Shown: positions 44,770-57,503, counted from the first letter of the stretch. The stretch: DNA of 64,000 bases from Hymenopus coronatus (GCA_030762935.1 CM060892.1:91670827-91734826), one strand, 5' to 3'. Numbers and translations: made by a program. The notes: generated from the letters alone by a model not told the origin.

Positions 44770-46554
44770 TAGAACAGCACTGCTCTGTTTACAGTCTTTT
44801 TCCACCTTCCCTACTATTAGGCTTCTCGTAACTCTGCTGTGTTGCTTAACTAGAAACGTATGTACCTGCTCAGCTCTTCCTTGCCTGCCAGTAGCGCTTA
44901 GCAGGCCAATAAACCTTCATTGAGGTGTTAAAATTGTGGCGAATAGTTCCCGCATTCCTCCGTACTCCTACACGACACGAGCAGTTGGCCGGCTGAGGGC
45001 AGCCCGAGGAGTGTTAGACGTCTTCCTATTCTTTGATAGAACTCAACCATGTTCTGACGGGATTGTGGGGTTTGCAGGATGGCGGGTGAGAGTGAGGTTG
45101 TGGAGTGACTGGAGGAGGAAGTTCTGCTCCTCAACGGTTGCCAGTCATGGTGCAACGACCCTTGTGCACTGCTGGTGTAATGCTTTTGCAAAAATGTTTA
45201 CTTTTGAAGTTTTAATTTTTTTATCCAAGCAACTCTTGAAGGATTGTAAGGAACTTAGCCGTAGCAGCTGTAGGCCTTCGTTACCTGGGATGCTCGCAAA
45301 CCATGCGGGGAAGCCGGTAGCGCCCGAAGCGGCGGTTTGTGTGATTTTAAGAGACCTAAGGAGGGCGCTCCGATTTGCCAGCCAATATATATCCCATTTT
45401 CAAGGATATATATACCTACGATTACTTCCCCTTGTAAATGGGACATATTTCTCATACGATTCTCATCCGTAACTTTCATCATTCTCCGTGCAGCAACTCA
45501 AGCTACACTAACCGCTTTCAAACTAACTTGGCGTTTGTTTTACTGTATTTTAGCCTAGACTGTACTTCCTAAAAGTGTACTCTGTGAATTACATATTACC
45601 TGCCAATGTCAAAAAAGGCTAATCTTAACCTGTCTCAACAATTCCTATATTTTCCTGATCCATCACATAAGCATAGCCCGTGTTTCCAAACCTTTCTTTA
45701 ATTTTGATGTCCATATCGAAATTTCTTTCATGGTAATCTGTTGACGATAGCAAGCCGCCATAAAATGATTGGTCTTCATGAAAATTGTCATCATTATTTG
45801 ACTATTTTTATTTTGCACTTTATCGTCTCATAATGCGCCCCAAAATCCCTCAATATTCCGCTGCAGGCCTCCTCCCTTGGCCAGAATTTATTTTAAAATA
45901 TTGTCCTATTTTGTATAGTCGCCCTCCATTGTGTAGAGCTTACATGCTAGGCTCTAAAGTCTAAGATTGCAGGATTTCTTTCTTTGGAAGGGAAAAGTTG
46001 GGGTCACGTGTAATGTTTAATTCCACGTAAAGGAACCCCATACATTGAAAGAAGAAGGCTTTTGGTCAACATTCCGCCATTTCGCGTCCGTAAATCGTGA
46101 TTTAGTCCTACAGTGCCATCTGTAGCGGCGAGACAATTCTTCGTCACTATGGCGCATAGAGGCAAATCACGAACTAGAAATTCAAATCCGATCAAGGAAA
46201 CATCGTAACGGTACTCTATGCTCCACTAGGAGCTAAGCTTATTTGGTATAATTTTCTCTTTTTGTTCCCGCCTCAACTTTTTTGTTCCTATGTTATAGTG
46301 GATCCAACTGTCGCTCCATTTATTGTATCCTGCAACCTTATAGATATGTATAGATATGTACTATATATCCGGAGAGGCTCTGCTGCAGTCGTCCTCACCT
46401 TCTCCTTAACGTTTTTCATCAATTTTCCGTTCACTGAAATCGTGAGAACTAAATTCACGAACATACTTGTCCTGGTCCAGCATCTGTTTTATGCATGTCG
46501 TCTCTCTTCCCTACTAAAAATATAATCATTCTTTCATAATTGAAAGTCATTGTT
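44770..46554. other. Unassigned 1.8 kb, partly G/C-richer
   Basis: 44940-45480 is less AT-rich, with overlapping open frames on both strands (178 codons on plus starting from GTG, 87 codons on minus). Neither shows a recognisable domain. Open frames on both strands suggest composition rather than coding. 45385-45445 has a short imperfect inverted repeat (TCCCATTTTCAAGG / CCTTGTAAATGGGA). Confidence 0.4.
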
Positions 46555-47185
46555 TTAGTATAACAAAGATTTTCGACAAAGTATCCCTACCAAACTACCC
46601 TCTATATGGAACATTTTTATGAAATTTTCATTTCCTCAAAAGACTAACAATTTTGACTAAAATAAGTATGCTTAACATATTTTCATGACAAATAAAATGA
46701 TTGTCTTGAATAGCCTCTGAAATTCTCTTCATTTTGCACGACCTAACGTGTAAACGGTGAGATACAAAATTTGATACACAAAAATGAGGATCCGGATACT
46801 CAGCCTTTTTTTTTTCTTTTTTCTCCAAAGTTAACCATTTCCAAGATATTCTTTTTCTTGGTTGAAATGTTGCGGTAATTATATTTTCTCAAATGTAAAT
46901 TCACCAATCACTTTTCTTTTCTTTCTTTTTATCCTTGTGATGCAAACAGCACTCAATTTGAAGGCTATGACATAGTGACCAGCTATTAAAAATTACGACT
47001 GTTTTACCCTAGCGTAATTTCTTGTTTCGCTTGTATCTACAAGTAAATAATTTATAACACTATTTTAGGTCATAACCATTTCAATTTCTATGTAGTACGT
47101 AGAATAGCAAACTTTTTTAAGAATGACAGTTTGTTACAGAATATATAGAGAAAGTTTATGAATGGACCATATGTGATTTTGTTTT
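46555..47185 (-). repeat. Family A copy lacking hairpin third
   Basis: 'CTACCAAACTACCCTCTATA', 'CTTGAATAGCCTCTGAAATTC', 'TATTCTTTTTCTTGGTTG' and 'ATATATAGAGAAAGTTTATGAA' to 'TGTGATTTT'. Diverged. Confidence 0.7.
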
Positions 47186-47420
47186 TATTTTTTCTTCCAC
47201 GTATAATGTATAAAATAGACTGCGTGTGTTTTTATGTGTTAATTGAATCTAAACTAATTATTAAAGGCTTTGTCAAACTTCTTTAGCAAAAATTAAAGGT
47301 ATAAATCACACAGAAGATGAAAAAATAATGATTCCATAATATTTAAATAAACTCAAATAAATATTCTAATCTTATTTAAATATAATTTTCCTAATCACAA
47401 TACTAAAAGTATTACCAGAA

Positions 47421-47510
47421 TTGATACTATTTTATGTGTGTCAGTATATGTGTGTGTCTGCGAACAGCATAACTAAACCACGAAAAGTCCGTCAAGTTCA
47501 TAATTTCGTT
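47421..47510 (-). repeat. Family A short fragment
   Basis: 'TGTGTGTCTGCGAACAGCATA' and 'CTAAACCACGAAAAGTCCG' match the GT-tract flank of the element. Confidence 0.5.
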
Positions 47511-48017
47511 AAGCATTCATTACAGTTGATTGTAGCACATTTACACAACTCACTTAGAAGTGCTTCGGAAGCTCTGGAGCTTTCTTATCAACTTTTCTCT
47601 GACTAGCTGTGCCGTGATTTTCAGTAGTTAGGCTCACCTCTGGCGGTGGATAAAGGACTTCTGGAGAAGGATGTATCCTGGCGGGATTCGAAATTCATAA
47701 AACGGTTTGGTGGTTATCAACCAGATGTGCTTTCCAATTCCCAACTGCTGCTTGTCTTTTATACTTGGGTTAGAGTATTTTGAGACAGCATTTAGAGACA
47801 CTATGAAACTGATTGCTGTAACAGGCTTGATTTTGTTGTTGCCGTGTGGTAAATTTAAAAACAGGTAGATAAATCAGCAGCGACATGCCATTTTGAAACA
47901 TCACGACATGGAGATGACGCTAAGCCTCGTATTGTTTGATCAGAGTCTTTCTGACCCATCAGAAAGAAGCCGCCATGACAGTATTTCCATTATATAGGTA
48001 AGGGAGTGTAGCACATC
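47511..48017. other. No recognised feature
   Basis: A single B-box-like 'GGGATTCGAAATTC' at about 47679-47692, without a convincing A box. Confidence 0.4.
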
Positions 48018-48140
48018 GGGACACTCAGTAAAACACAGGTACGCATACACTCAGTGATGGATATTTAGGCTCTCAGTTACGCATAGCCTGGCACACAGTT
48101 ACGCACTCAGTATTACACACGTACTCAGTCTTACGCGCCT
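48018..48140. repeat. Degenerate minisatellite
   Basis: Five to six imperfect copies of a unit close to CTCAGTTACGCA / CACTCAGTAT, separated by ACACA-like linkers. Unit length varies between 12 and 27 bp. Confidence 0.6.
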
Positions 48141-49489
48141 CAAGGTTATACTCATTAGTACGGTTTAAACTAATAAGTGAAGGAAATAAGTTTATTGCGT
48201 GAAATTCGTGTACATCGTCAATCAAGGAAAGCTCCTAGAAGCTATAGTAACCTACTAGATTGTAAAGCAAAGGGCTTGTCGCGAAGTCTTCTAGTTTGGA
48301 ATAAATCAAAATAGAAAGTAAAGTGTGTTTTATTGTTGTATAAGATCACTCCCCAAGCTGTCCTCATTGCTACCACCCTGAGTGAGTCAAACCCACATGC
48401 ACACTGAGCTGGCCGAGGCAAATCACCGGTAGTTCTAAACAAAGGTACGTGGAGGTCTACTCATTTGGTAGTGGAGTGAGTCTGGAAGCAACCGCCAAAC
48501 GGATCTTCAACGTGGAGGCAACGCTTTATAGCACGTGAGTCCAATAATACAGCCTCACACAATGCGGTGCAACCCGACAACGCCGCAGGGCTCGCCTAAT
48601 TGATGCAGTGGAACCTCTTAGAAAGTACAATTAAAACAGGACTGTAAGTCAGCAGTGGCCTGACATTTTTGCAAAATTCCTTGTAACTTAAAGAAGACGT
48701 CGTGCTTATTATTTTTGGTACACTAAAAGGCACAAAAAACAGTTGGGAATTGGAAACCTGGGAGGATATTCACATCGGGAAGAACAGAAATCTTTTGATG
48801 AACTAAGAAATCCTGGCCGGAGACAAGTTTTCCAGAAGTTTCTAAATCGACCACCAGAGACGGGTCCATCTAATACAACACCTCAGAATCACGGGATGTG
48901 CTTAATTATCTTCTTAGAAGGAAAAAATTAGAATTTTGTAATTTTTTCCCTAATCGGTCCTTCCTTAACCACTCATTAAGTATGTTCAGTCTCATTAACA
49001 AATTATTATATTTGAACCAATAGTGATTGAACACATATTTAACAGAATTAAACTTTAATCCTAAAATTTTTGTGCACCTCATTTCCATACATACATTTCA
49101 CAAAAATTTAAAAATGGGGCAAAGAAGCAAATCACTTAAGGAGCTGTCATTATTTAATTAAAGTCGTGGTATAAAATGGTAAGTACTATACTCACAAAAC
49201 GGCATATGTCTCCATGGTGATATATCAGCAAACACTTACCTGAAAGAAATAAAAATAATTCTTAGTTTAAATGAAGTTCGTTATTTCTAACACATTTTAA
49301 GCGTGATTCTCGTTAGTATTGACGCAGTTATACTTAAGAGTTACACTCATGTTCCTTATTTTATCAATAATATTACATTGACTTAATCAAACCTAAACAT
49401 TTGAATAATTATAAGTATATTACTTTTACTCGAGTTTAAGAAGTCCTTTCTAACAACCCTTGATTTCAGCAAGTCTTAACAGCATTTCG
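48141..49489. other. Unassigned 1.35 kb
   Basis: No domain, no family A. One tRNA-like B box on the minus strand around 48385-48395 ('GGGTTTGACTCAC') is isolated. Confidence 0.4.
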
Positions 49490-49640
49490 ATCTAAGTGAC
49501 TCAGTTGGTCGTGGTTACAAACACGGCTCAGACGATGGATTTTAAGTGTGCTTAAGAGTGAGAGCCTCATGCCAGTAGACTTATTGGCACGTTAGAAAAC
49601 TCCTGCTGGACGAAATTGAACATGACAACTGGCGTTGTAA
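49490..49640 (+). repeat. tRNA-derived SINE
   Basis: Head 'GTGACTCAGTTGGTCGTGG', then the body 'GCCTCATGCCAGTAGACTT', 'ATTGGCACGTTAGAAAACTC' and 'CTGCTGGACGAAATT'. The body closely resembles a SINE core I recall from several insect genomes (…GTCAGTAGATTTACTGGCA…). No tail is visible. Confidence 0.55.
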
Positions 49641-49811
49641 ACATGTATACCATATATGTATTTAAGAGTACTTAGGCTTAAAGTAGATGATAGATTTTTC
49701 AAGGTAGGAGTAATAATTTTCCCCAAACACGATATAGCGCAAAATGTTCATAAAAGGCATGCACACTTGTATTTTTATTTTTGTTTTTTTGCTTTGTACA
49801 ATAAAATTGTG
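49641..49811. other. No recognised feature
   Basis: AT-rich spacer. Confidence 0.5.
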
Positions 49812-49912
49812 TTTGGAAAAGTAGAGTCAGACTGAAAAGTACAACGTCATAGCCGGTATTTTAACCTCGTATCTCATGGTCTTCTGCTGCTCTAACACTG
49901 AGCTAACATGGC
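49812..49912 (-). repeat. tRNA-headed SINE, family C, copy 1
   Basis: Minus strand: 'GCCATGTTAGCTCAGTG' (A box), 'GAGGTTAAAATACC' (B box), acceptor-side 'GGCTATG', then a short body ending 'GACTCTACTTTTCC'. Both the head and the distal 'ACTCTACTTTTCCAA' recur in copy 2. Confidence 0.65.
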
Positions 49913-50065
49913 GCATTAAATTTCTCAACTGATTCGCGTTTTCTCCGCTGAGCCACATCTCTCAAATTACTTTGATATTATATTCCCAAATGACGACTTA
50001 CAATGTCATAAGTACTATAACTCCTGGGATTCTAGTTTTTAACCTATTAATGCTGTATTTGTATG

Positions 50066-50172
50066 TTGCCATGACACCTAATGGATAGAGCAACTGCTGG
50101 GAGACCAGGAGATCCGTGGTTTAAATCTCAGCTATGGTATTTAAATTTACCAACCCAACTCTACTTTTCCAA
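50066..50172 (+). repeat. tRNA-headed SINE, family C, copy 2
   Basis: 'GCCATGACACCTAATGGATAG', 'GAGCAACTGCTGGGAGACC', B box GTGGTTTAAATCTCAG, 'GCTATGG', body to 'AACTCTACTTTTCCAAC'. The anticodon arm does not fold into a canonical 7 nt loop, so it is not a functional tRNA gene. It lies in inverted, head-to-head orientation to copy 1, 153 bp away. Confidence 0.7.
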
Positions 50173-50814
50173 CTCCTGTTCTTGTCACTGTTAGTGTGGA
50201 TAAATGCAATTGTACATATAGAATTCGTATGATTTATTGAATATGTATTCACAAGTTGTCTCAGGAAATACCATAAAGCTACATAAATTCTATGACAGCT
50301 ATTTACGTTCCAGATTCTTTGTGATACTTGCAAGGTGCGTTATAGATGTCAAGAGAGCCCCTTGCTGACAAGGTCTCTAGACAGTCGTTCAGTTCTTAAA
50401 GTCAACGTGACAAACTTCCAACCACGGAGGATCAAAGATCTTTCTTGATAAAACTTAAATGACAGCTCAGTAAAGCGTTGTTTTTTAACCTTCCAAGATT
50501 GGGACTGAAGAATAAAACGTTTCAGAAGTGAATCCCTTGGAAGAACATCGCCTTTGAATAAAAAGGGCAGTAAATGTACTAGAGGACAAACTGACGTGTG
50601 ACGTAGAGGGAGTTGGATGAAACAGTAAGCAATTATATTAGATCATTTGTTGCTTCGTTGCTTAGTTTATCCTGTAAAATAGTCTGGGGTTGCTAGCATT
50701 AAGTAAATATCTAAGCGTGTTCACAAAACTTTTAGAATACTTTATTCAACACTTTTGATCCGAAATAAAAATAAATAAATATAGATTTTTTACTGTCCTG
50801 GTTTATCTGTCATC
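50173..50814. other. No recognised feature
   Basis: No repeat or coding evidence. Confidence 0.45.
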
Positions 50815-51025
50815 CGTAGCAATAAAGAAAAAGTATTGCATTCTACCTAAAAATTCTATGATTTCATCGGAAATACCTGTTTTGAGGACCAATGTATATA
50901 AAGAAATGCCAGTGCTGTATGTGTTTGTGTGTGTGAAAAGCATAATTATAAAGCAAAATGTTCGATAAACACCATCTTGGTATGTAAACTCAATATCCTA
51001 AAAAGATGCGACACGAACACCTCTG
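50815..51025 (-). repeat. Family A fragment near hairpin end
   Basis: 'AAAGTATTGCATTCTACC', 'GATTTCATCGGAAATACC', a short GT tract, 'AAAGATGCGACACGAAC'. The hairpin tip is missing. Confidence 0.65.
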
Positions 51026-51279
51026 TTTAATTCTCACAAATCAGCTATATTTTAATGGGAACGTGTCTGATATATTAGCGTCCTAAGGATGACTATTATG
51101 CTTTTTCTTGAAATATAATAGGAAAATAAAATATACTAAATATCCTTAGAATAGTCGCTCTATTGAGGAGTTTTATTTGTTTCTGTATAAAAGGTTATTA
51201 AAAAATGTAAATTGCTCTAGAAGTTCAAACAAATGCTTAAACAATATTTTGTAGCATCAATCATTTTAGATATATACTT

Positions 51280-51865
51280 TTTATTATCATTACCATGATA
51301 ATCAACATAAACATTAGCAGAATGTTCTTATTACCTAGTTCTTTATAAGTTAAAGGAACTAGGGAATACAGTAGGGTAAAGCGACAGTTAAATGTTTTAA
51401 AAGTTGTCGCATAATGGTTTTCATTGAAATTCACTTTTTATATAACCCGAAGTAAAACAAAGAAACAGTTGTTTGACAAAACTTTAAGTGTTTTAAAACT
51501 TAAACCAATAAAAATATTATCTCTGAAATGATTAGCTCTACAGCAAAAACGTGTACATAAATTGTGTATTTTGAGGAAATCTACACTTTCGTGCAATAGA
51601 TTTTTGTTTATGTCTTACGGTTTATCACCTGTGCAAAAGTCGTTCAGAATTAAGAGTACTTGAGAAGCTATTCCCAACCAATTAAATATATAGGTACATT
51701 TTATTTGTCATTTAAATATATTTAACACACGGTTTTATAATCAAAATCGTAGGAGCTAATTTTAAGAAAATTAAAATATTAGACATTTTTTCCATATAAA
51801 GAGCAGATTCGGGTGCGCGGATTTTCCTAAAAATCTTTGTGTTGCATCCTTGGGAAACATAAACT
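51280..51865 (+). repeat. Family A copy, 5' two thirds
   Basis: 'ACATAAACATTAGCAGAATG', 'GGAATACAGTAGGGTAAAGC', 'GTCTTACGGTTTATCACC' and 'CCATATAAAGAGCAGATTC' to 'GTTGCATCCTTGGGAAA', where homology stops before the CA tract. Confidence 0.65.
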
Positions 51866-52834
51866 CATTGTAAATCATTGGTGGCAACATATTTTGAAAC
51901 GCGTATTGCAAAGCTTGTGAACATGTACGATACATGTCTCAATCTTTTCAGTGATTATGTTGAAAAGTAACCATAAGTGTACAAAACTTTTGGTAATAAA
52001 ATAATTATTTTCTATGAACTTGTCTTTTATTTATAGCCTATTGGAGATTGAAAATAATAACTTTAGCCAGTTTTGTGTGCTAATCACCCTTTAGGTTTAA
52101 TGTCTGTATTCTCCATACCTGCATTCTGAACCTTAAGGCCGAAACTAGCCTGCCTCTTGAACTGAAGCCCGTATGACATTTTTTGCCAAGTATGTGCACC
52201 AATATTTTACGAGAAGAATGCAAGCAGGTTGCCATCTCCTTTTATGTCAGCAATATTCATCCGCATTTTGGTTTACCGACATTCGCCTGCCATTTTTATT
52301 CAGAAGCACGATTCCTCAAGAAGGGATTCTTCTACAAGAGTCTGATGCTTCAATCTGTGTTTAAAAAGAAACGCTTCTGATATGTCATTTAAGTTTCGTG
52401 AAGGAGGCGCTGCTTATCTCCTCCTCCACTCTGGAATTTTGGCAATGTCACGTTCACCTAGGACCTGAAACTCAGCATATGCTTGTGTTTTACCTGCTGC
52501 TCGATATGTACTAAAGTATTTTGAGTTTTCACTTTCTCTGGCACGTATGTAAAGAATAAAATCAAATCTTTAATACCACATTCTGCATCTAGTTCCCTAG
52601 AGTATGGAGCAAACTTTGTAACTTATTTACATTACATTTTTTCATAAACTATAATTTTGCAGATATAACTTATTTAATAGTAACAAATATAATTGAAACT
52701 AACAAGAAATCAACTCAAATACAAAAAAGCAAGCATACAAAGTTCCCCTAATAAAAGTATATATAAAAACTTACAGTAAACCAATTATTATTAATTACTG
52801 GAATTCAGTATCACAAATAACTGGTAATCATAGC
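51866..52834. other. Unassigned stretch
   Basis: About 1 kb without recognised content, apart from an isolated ACTTTCTCTGGCACGTATG at 52531-52549 that may be a family A tip. Confidence 0.45.
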
Positions 52835-53020
52835 AGGTAGATAAGGTGTTGTATTCCACCCAAAAATTCTATATCTATTTCTCGCCGGAAATATATATTT
52901 TAAGGACCTCTAAATACCTAAACGCATTTTTAGAAAAAAAAAGAAGAAAAAAGGGACTATTTGTGTGTGTGTCTATGGATAATTTAGGTAACTAAAAATC
53001 GTGGTAGATGTCAAATTTTT
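52835..53020 (-). repeat. Family A fragment near hairpin end
   Basis: 'AAGGTGTTGTATTCCACCC', 'CTCGCCGGAAATATATATTT' and 'TAAGGACC', then an A-rich run and a GT tract. It stops at 'GTAACTAAAAATCG'. Confidence 0.65.
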
Positions 53021-53575
53021 CCCAGATTGCGAGATTCTTTATCACATCTACAGGTTAGCTTCTTTTAGACGCTCTATATCCGGAAATACGGAATAAATGT
53101 CTTAAAACTCATTAAGATGAGCATCGTTGCTTACATCTGTTATGTATTTCTCGCCGCAATGTCGCCTCATTTTTTTACTTTCTCTACACGTACTATGTAT
53201 ATAGTGTATAGAGAAGGTATTGTAATGCACCCAAAAATTCGATACCGAGATTTCACCGGAATTACATGTTTAGGGTCCCCCCGAATCAAAAAAAAAAAAT
53301 CTGGAAAAAGGTCCGTGTATGCGTCTTAGCGTGTGTATGTCTTTGGACAGCATAGCTCAAAAACGAAAAGAACGTTAAATACTAAACTTGGTATTTAGGT
53401 TTAGTATCTTAAAAGGATGCGACACGAAGATTTTCAGAAAATCCCCCACCCCCACTTTACATGGAACTTTTTTGAAAAGTTTGATTTTCTCAAAAATGAC
53501 TAACGACTTTGATTAAAAAATCGTATATTAAAGATATTTACCTGACAACTAATGTGTACATCTGGAATTTTCTGT

Positions 53576-53587
53576 GACTTGTCGCTG
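53576..53587. repeat. Target site duplication of LINE, 3' side
   Basis: GACTTGTCGCTG, matching 59542-59553 at 11 of 12 positions. Confidence 0.85.
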
Positions 53588-53815
53588 TAGTAGTAGTATA
53601 GCTTTAGGGCGTACAACTGCATTGGTTATTAGCGCCTTAGAGTAGTTAAAAGAGCCAAAAGTTAAAAGGCACAAAAACCACTAAAACAGAATTACCACAC
53701 AAGGGTTAAAACTTGACAGAGATCAAAAAGGCTACCTTAGCCAGATTAAAAACAAGGTACTAAAACAAACAAAAAACAAAAACAATTCGGGAAAGGATAA
53801 AACCAAGATAAAAAT

Positions 53816-56800
53816 TTAAACCCTACTGTACATCCCGCAGCGGCGGAGAAAATTAAAAAGTCCGGCACAAGATACAGGATTGTCGCCGAGAAGGGTGGGG
53901 ATGTCAGTAGGCAGACATAGGGACGCACGCAGCACAGTATAAAGCTGGCACTCCAATAAAAATGACGCACCGTCAAACGCTCGTTACACGAAGCACATAG
54001 CTGTGCGGCTTCCCCACGTAAAAGGTACTCATGGCTAAAACGGCAGTGTCCAATACGCAGTCGCGCTAAAATCACTTCATCGCGGCGAGATGCACGCGAA
54101 GAAGTAGTCCAGGGGACAAGAAGGGACTTGACCTCTCTGAGTTTGTTCCCACGCACCCCGGACCATTCCGCGAACCAGTGCGAAAGAATGGCCCGGCGCA
54201 GGAGGACACGAGCATCATTGGGAGGAACAGTGGAGCTAAAAACAGTGGGATTTAAAATCGCAGACTTGGCAGCTGCGTCCGCTTGCTCATTCCCGCTCAC
54301 ACCTACGTGATCAGGAACCCAAACAAATGACACGCTGACGCCAGCATCAGCGAGCGAATGCAGGCGATCCTGAATACGCTGTATCAAAAGATGGTATGGA
54401 TACAGCTCACGCAGGCCCTGTAGTGCACTGAGGGAATCGCTACACATGACAAACTGCCTAGAATCCTGTCCCCGGATAAAAACAAGAGCTTTATAAATAC
54501 TGAAAAGTTCGGCGGTAAAAATTGAACACTGCCCCAATAGGTGAAACGCGTAACTCTGCGAATTAATAACAAAAGCACATCCCACACCACGGTCATCCTT
54601 TGAACCATCCGTGAAAATAAAACAATGGTTGGGAAACTGGGCCTGCAACTCTAAAAAAGCGGAGCGAAGGCCGAGGGTGGAGTAACTGATTTCGTCATGG
54701 ATGCCAACCGTAGGTGGACCGGGGTGTCGCAGAGTAACCAAGGAGGGGAGGAACATTCCCCCAGTGACAGCAGAGCCGGTAGCTGAACATCCAACAGGCG
54801 AAGCAACTCCGAAAGCGAACCCCGGCAGGAAGCAAGGCCAAGCGCACTTACAGCATATTGACGGTCAAGAGACTCGTCAAAGTACAGCTTGAAAGACCGG
54901 TGATCCGGCATTGCATGGAGGCGGAGGGCATAGCTGCAAAGAAGGACCTCACGCCTATAGCACAGCGGAGGTTCAGCAGTCTCAGCAGACAAATTAATAA
55001 CTGGGCTCGTCGGAAACGCACCCAGTGCCAGGCGAATCCCTCGATGGTGAACGGGGTTTAAACGACGTAAAACTGAACGACATGCCGAAGAGTACACAAT
55101 GCACCCGTAATCAAGCTTAGAGCGAACAAGCGAACGATATATCTGTAATAGTACAGTGCGATCTGCTGCCCTGGTTGTGCCACATAAAACACGTAAAATA
55201 TTAAGTGCTCGATCACATCGAGCCCTCAACAGAGAAATATGAGACGACCAGCGAAGCTTCCTGTCAAACACTAGGCCAAGAAACTTCACAGTTTCGGCGA
55301 AGGGCAGCGGTACCGGCCCAAGGTGTAGGGAAGGTGCCGCATAACGTTTCCGACGGCAGAAGTTGACACAAACGGTTTTCTCGGCAGAAAAACGGAAACC
55401 ATTCGCAACGCTCCAACTATGCAGACGGTCGAGACAAGCCTGAAGGCAACGCTCCAAAAGGCATGTGGGCCGAGAGCTGCAATAAATTGCAAAGTCATCA
55501 ACAAATAAGGATGAGGAAATTCCAGCAGGAAGACAATCAGCGATAGGATTGATGGCGATGGCGAAGAGGGTGCAACTAAGAACCGAACCTTGAGGTACTC
55601 CATTCTCCTGACTAAATACGCAGGAGCAAATAGAACCAACACGTACACGAAATACCCGCTTCTCCATAAACTCGCGGAGGAACACTGGAAGGCGGCCACG
55701 GCAGCCCCACTTTTGCAACGTACGCAATAAGCCAGCCCTCCAGCAGGTGTCATATGCTTTCTCGAGATCGAAAAATATGGCCACAGTTTGGCACTTGCGC
55801 AGAAATCCATTCAGGATATGAGTCGAGAGGGAGACTAGGTGGTCAGTCGAAGAGCGGTATCGGCGAAAGCCGCACTGGATATTGCAGAGGAGTTTCTCAG
55901 ACTCGAGCCACCATCGTAACCGCCCATTGATCATGCGCTCCATCACTTTACAAGCTGCACTGGTGAGGGAGATAGGACGGTAACTGGAACGAAGTCTACG
56001 ATCCTTTCCCGGTTTTAAAATGGGAACAACCGTGGCTTCACGCCAAGCCGCAGGAAACACACCCTCTTGCCAAACACGGTCATATAGGTTCAGGAGATAG
56101 AGTTTACCATCAGAAGAGAGGTGCTGCAGCAGGGCAATGTGGATGCCATCGGGTCCTGGAGCGGAATGCCGAGAAGATGCTAGTGAGGCATCCAGCTCTC
56201 GCATGCTAAAAGATGTGTTACAGCACTCAGTGTCAGAGGACCGGAAAGAGAGACTCTAAGACTCCACCTCCGTCTTAATGGCACGGAACGCCGGGTGATA
56301 ATTGGCAGAACTGGACACATTTGCGAATGTGCTGCCTAGGACGTCTGTCACAGCAACCGGATCAACTACGATGTCGGTGCCCACGAGTAACCCCGGTATG
56401 GAGGTACCAGTCTGCTTACCGGCAACACGGCGGAGCTTCTCCCACACAACGGATGAAGGCGTTGTGCGGCTAAAGGTAGATACAAACGAATTCCATGAAG
56501 ACCTTTTGCTATCTTGAATAATTCGGCGTGCCCGTGCGCGTGTTTATTTAAAAATGATCAAGTGCTGCAGCTTAGGGTGTTGGCGAAGTACCCTAAGAGC
56601 CCTCCTACGAGCACGAATGGACTCGCGGCACTCAGCAGTCCACCAAGGGACCGGTAAGCGTTTAGGTCGGGAAGATGTCCGGGGCATGGTTTGCTCTGCG
56701 GCAGAGAGTATAACACAGTTAAAATGCTCAAGCATATGGTCAACCGTGTGGAACTGACGGTCGCCAAACACAACCAGAGAGGAAAAGAGCGCCCAGTTAG

Positions 56801-57503
56801 ACTTAGACAGCTGCCAAGTGCTAGCACGCGATGAGGAAATGTGGTGTGAAAGCATGGTGAGGACACAAGGAAAATGATCGCTGGAATGAGTGTCAGATGC
56901 TACGTTCCATTGGAAGCAGTGAACAAGCTGTGCTGAACAAACAGAAAGGTCCAGGTGGGAAAGCGTGGCAGAAGAATCCGAAATGAAAGTAGGTTCACCG
57001 GTGTTCAGAACACAGAAACTATTTTGATCGAAAAGGTGAGCAAGAACGGTCCCCCGCGCGCAGGCCCTAGGAGAAGCCCCTAGGGGATGGTGAGCATTAA
57101 ACTCACCCAGCAGAAGAAAAGGTGCTGGGAGCTGTGACAAGAGATGGAGTATGTCAGCGGCGCAGAGGATAGATGAAGGCGGAACGTAGACATTACACAC
57201 GGTAAAGCAGAAACCAGGAAGGGTAAGTCGGGTAGCAACAGCTTGCAAGGTGGTAGTAAGTGAGACTGGCTGACCGCAGATGTCATTACGCGTGAGGATC
57301 ATAACACCCCCATGAGCAGGAGGGCCCTCCTCCGGTGTAACGTCAAACTGCATGGGAAGGTATTGGTGCAGGGCAAATACATCATGGGGGCGAAGCTTTG
57401 TCTCCTGCAAACACAGAATCAGAGGGCTATAGGACCGTAGTAACAGCTGCAATTCGGCCCTATGGGTACGGACACCCCGGATATTCCACGTCAGGAGAGC
57501 CAT
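53816..57503 (-). pseudogene. LINE ORF2: endonuclease, reverse transcriptase, RNase H (four breaks)
   Basis: ORF2 cleaves target DNA and reverse-transcribes the element RNA. The start is MALLTWNIRG. The AP-type endonuclease (about residues 1-230) has WNIRG, LQETK, LDLSVCS and SDHFP, but the catalytic block that is normally GDFN reads GEFN. An in-frame TAA at 56546-56544 and a TAG at 56258-56256 break the linker. The reverse transcriptase (from about 56204) keeps APGPDGI, FFDLEKAYD, GVPQGSVLS and FVDDFAIY, so the catalytic Asp residues remain. A one-base loss in the T-run at 54653-54658 shifts into the RNase H frame (FTDGSK, TAELFSIYKAL, CSDSLSAL, WVPDHVGVSGNEQADAAAK: all four acidic residues present). 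A second loss at 53958-53962 cuts the terminal Cys/His finger (CASCNERLTVRH…), and the natural stop is TAA at 53818-53816. Counting across the breaks, the original protein was about 1230 residues, normal for the clade. Confidence 0.9.

Noticed and set aside
44936..45472. 178-codon open frame on the plus strand, starting from GTG
   Set aside because: No recognisable domain, open frames on both strands in the same place, no ATG start or splice evidence. Kept only as unassigned sequence.
50066..50145. tRNA gene
   Set aside because: The anticodon arm does not form a proper 5 bp stem with 7 nt loop, and the same sequence with a shared tail occurs at 49812-49912; a SINE explains it better.
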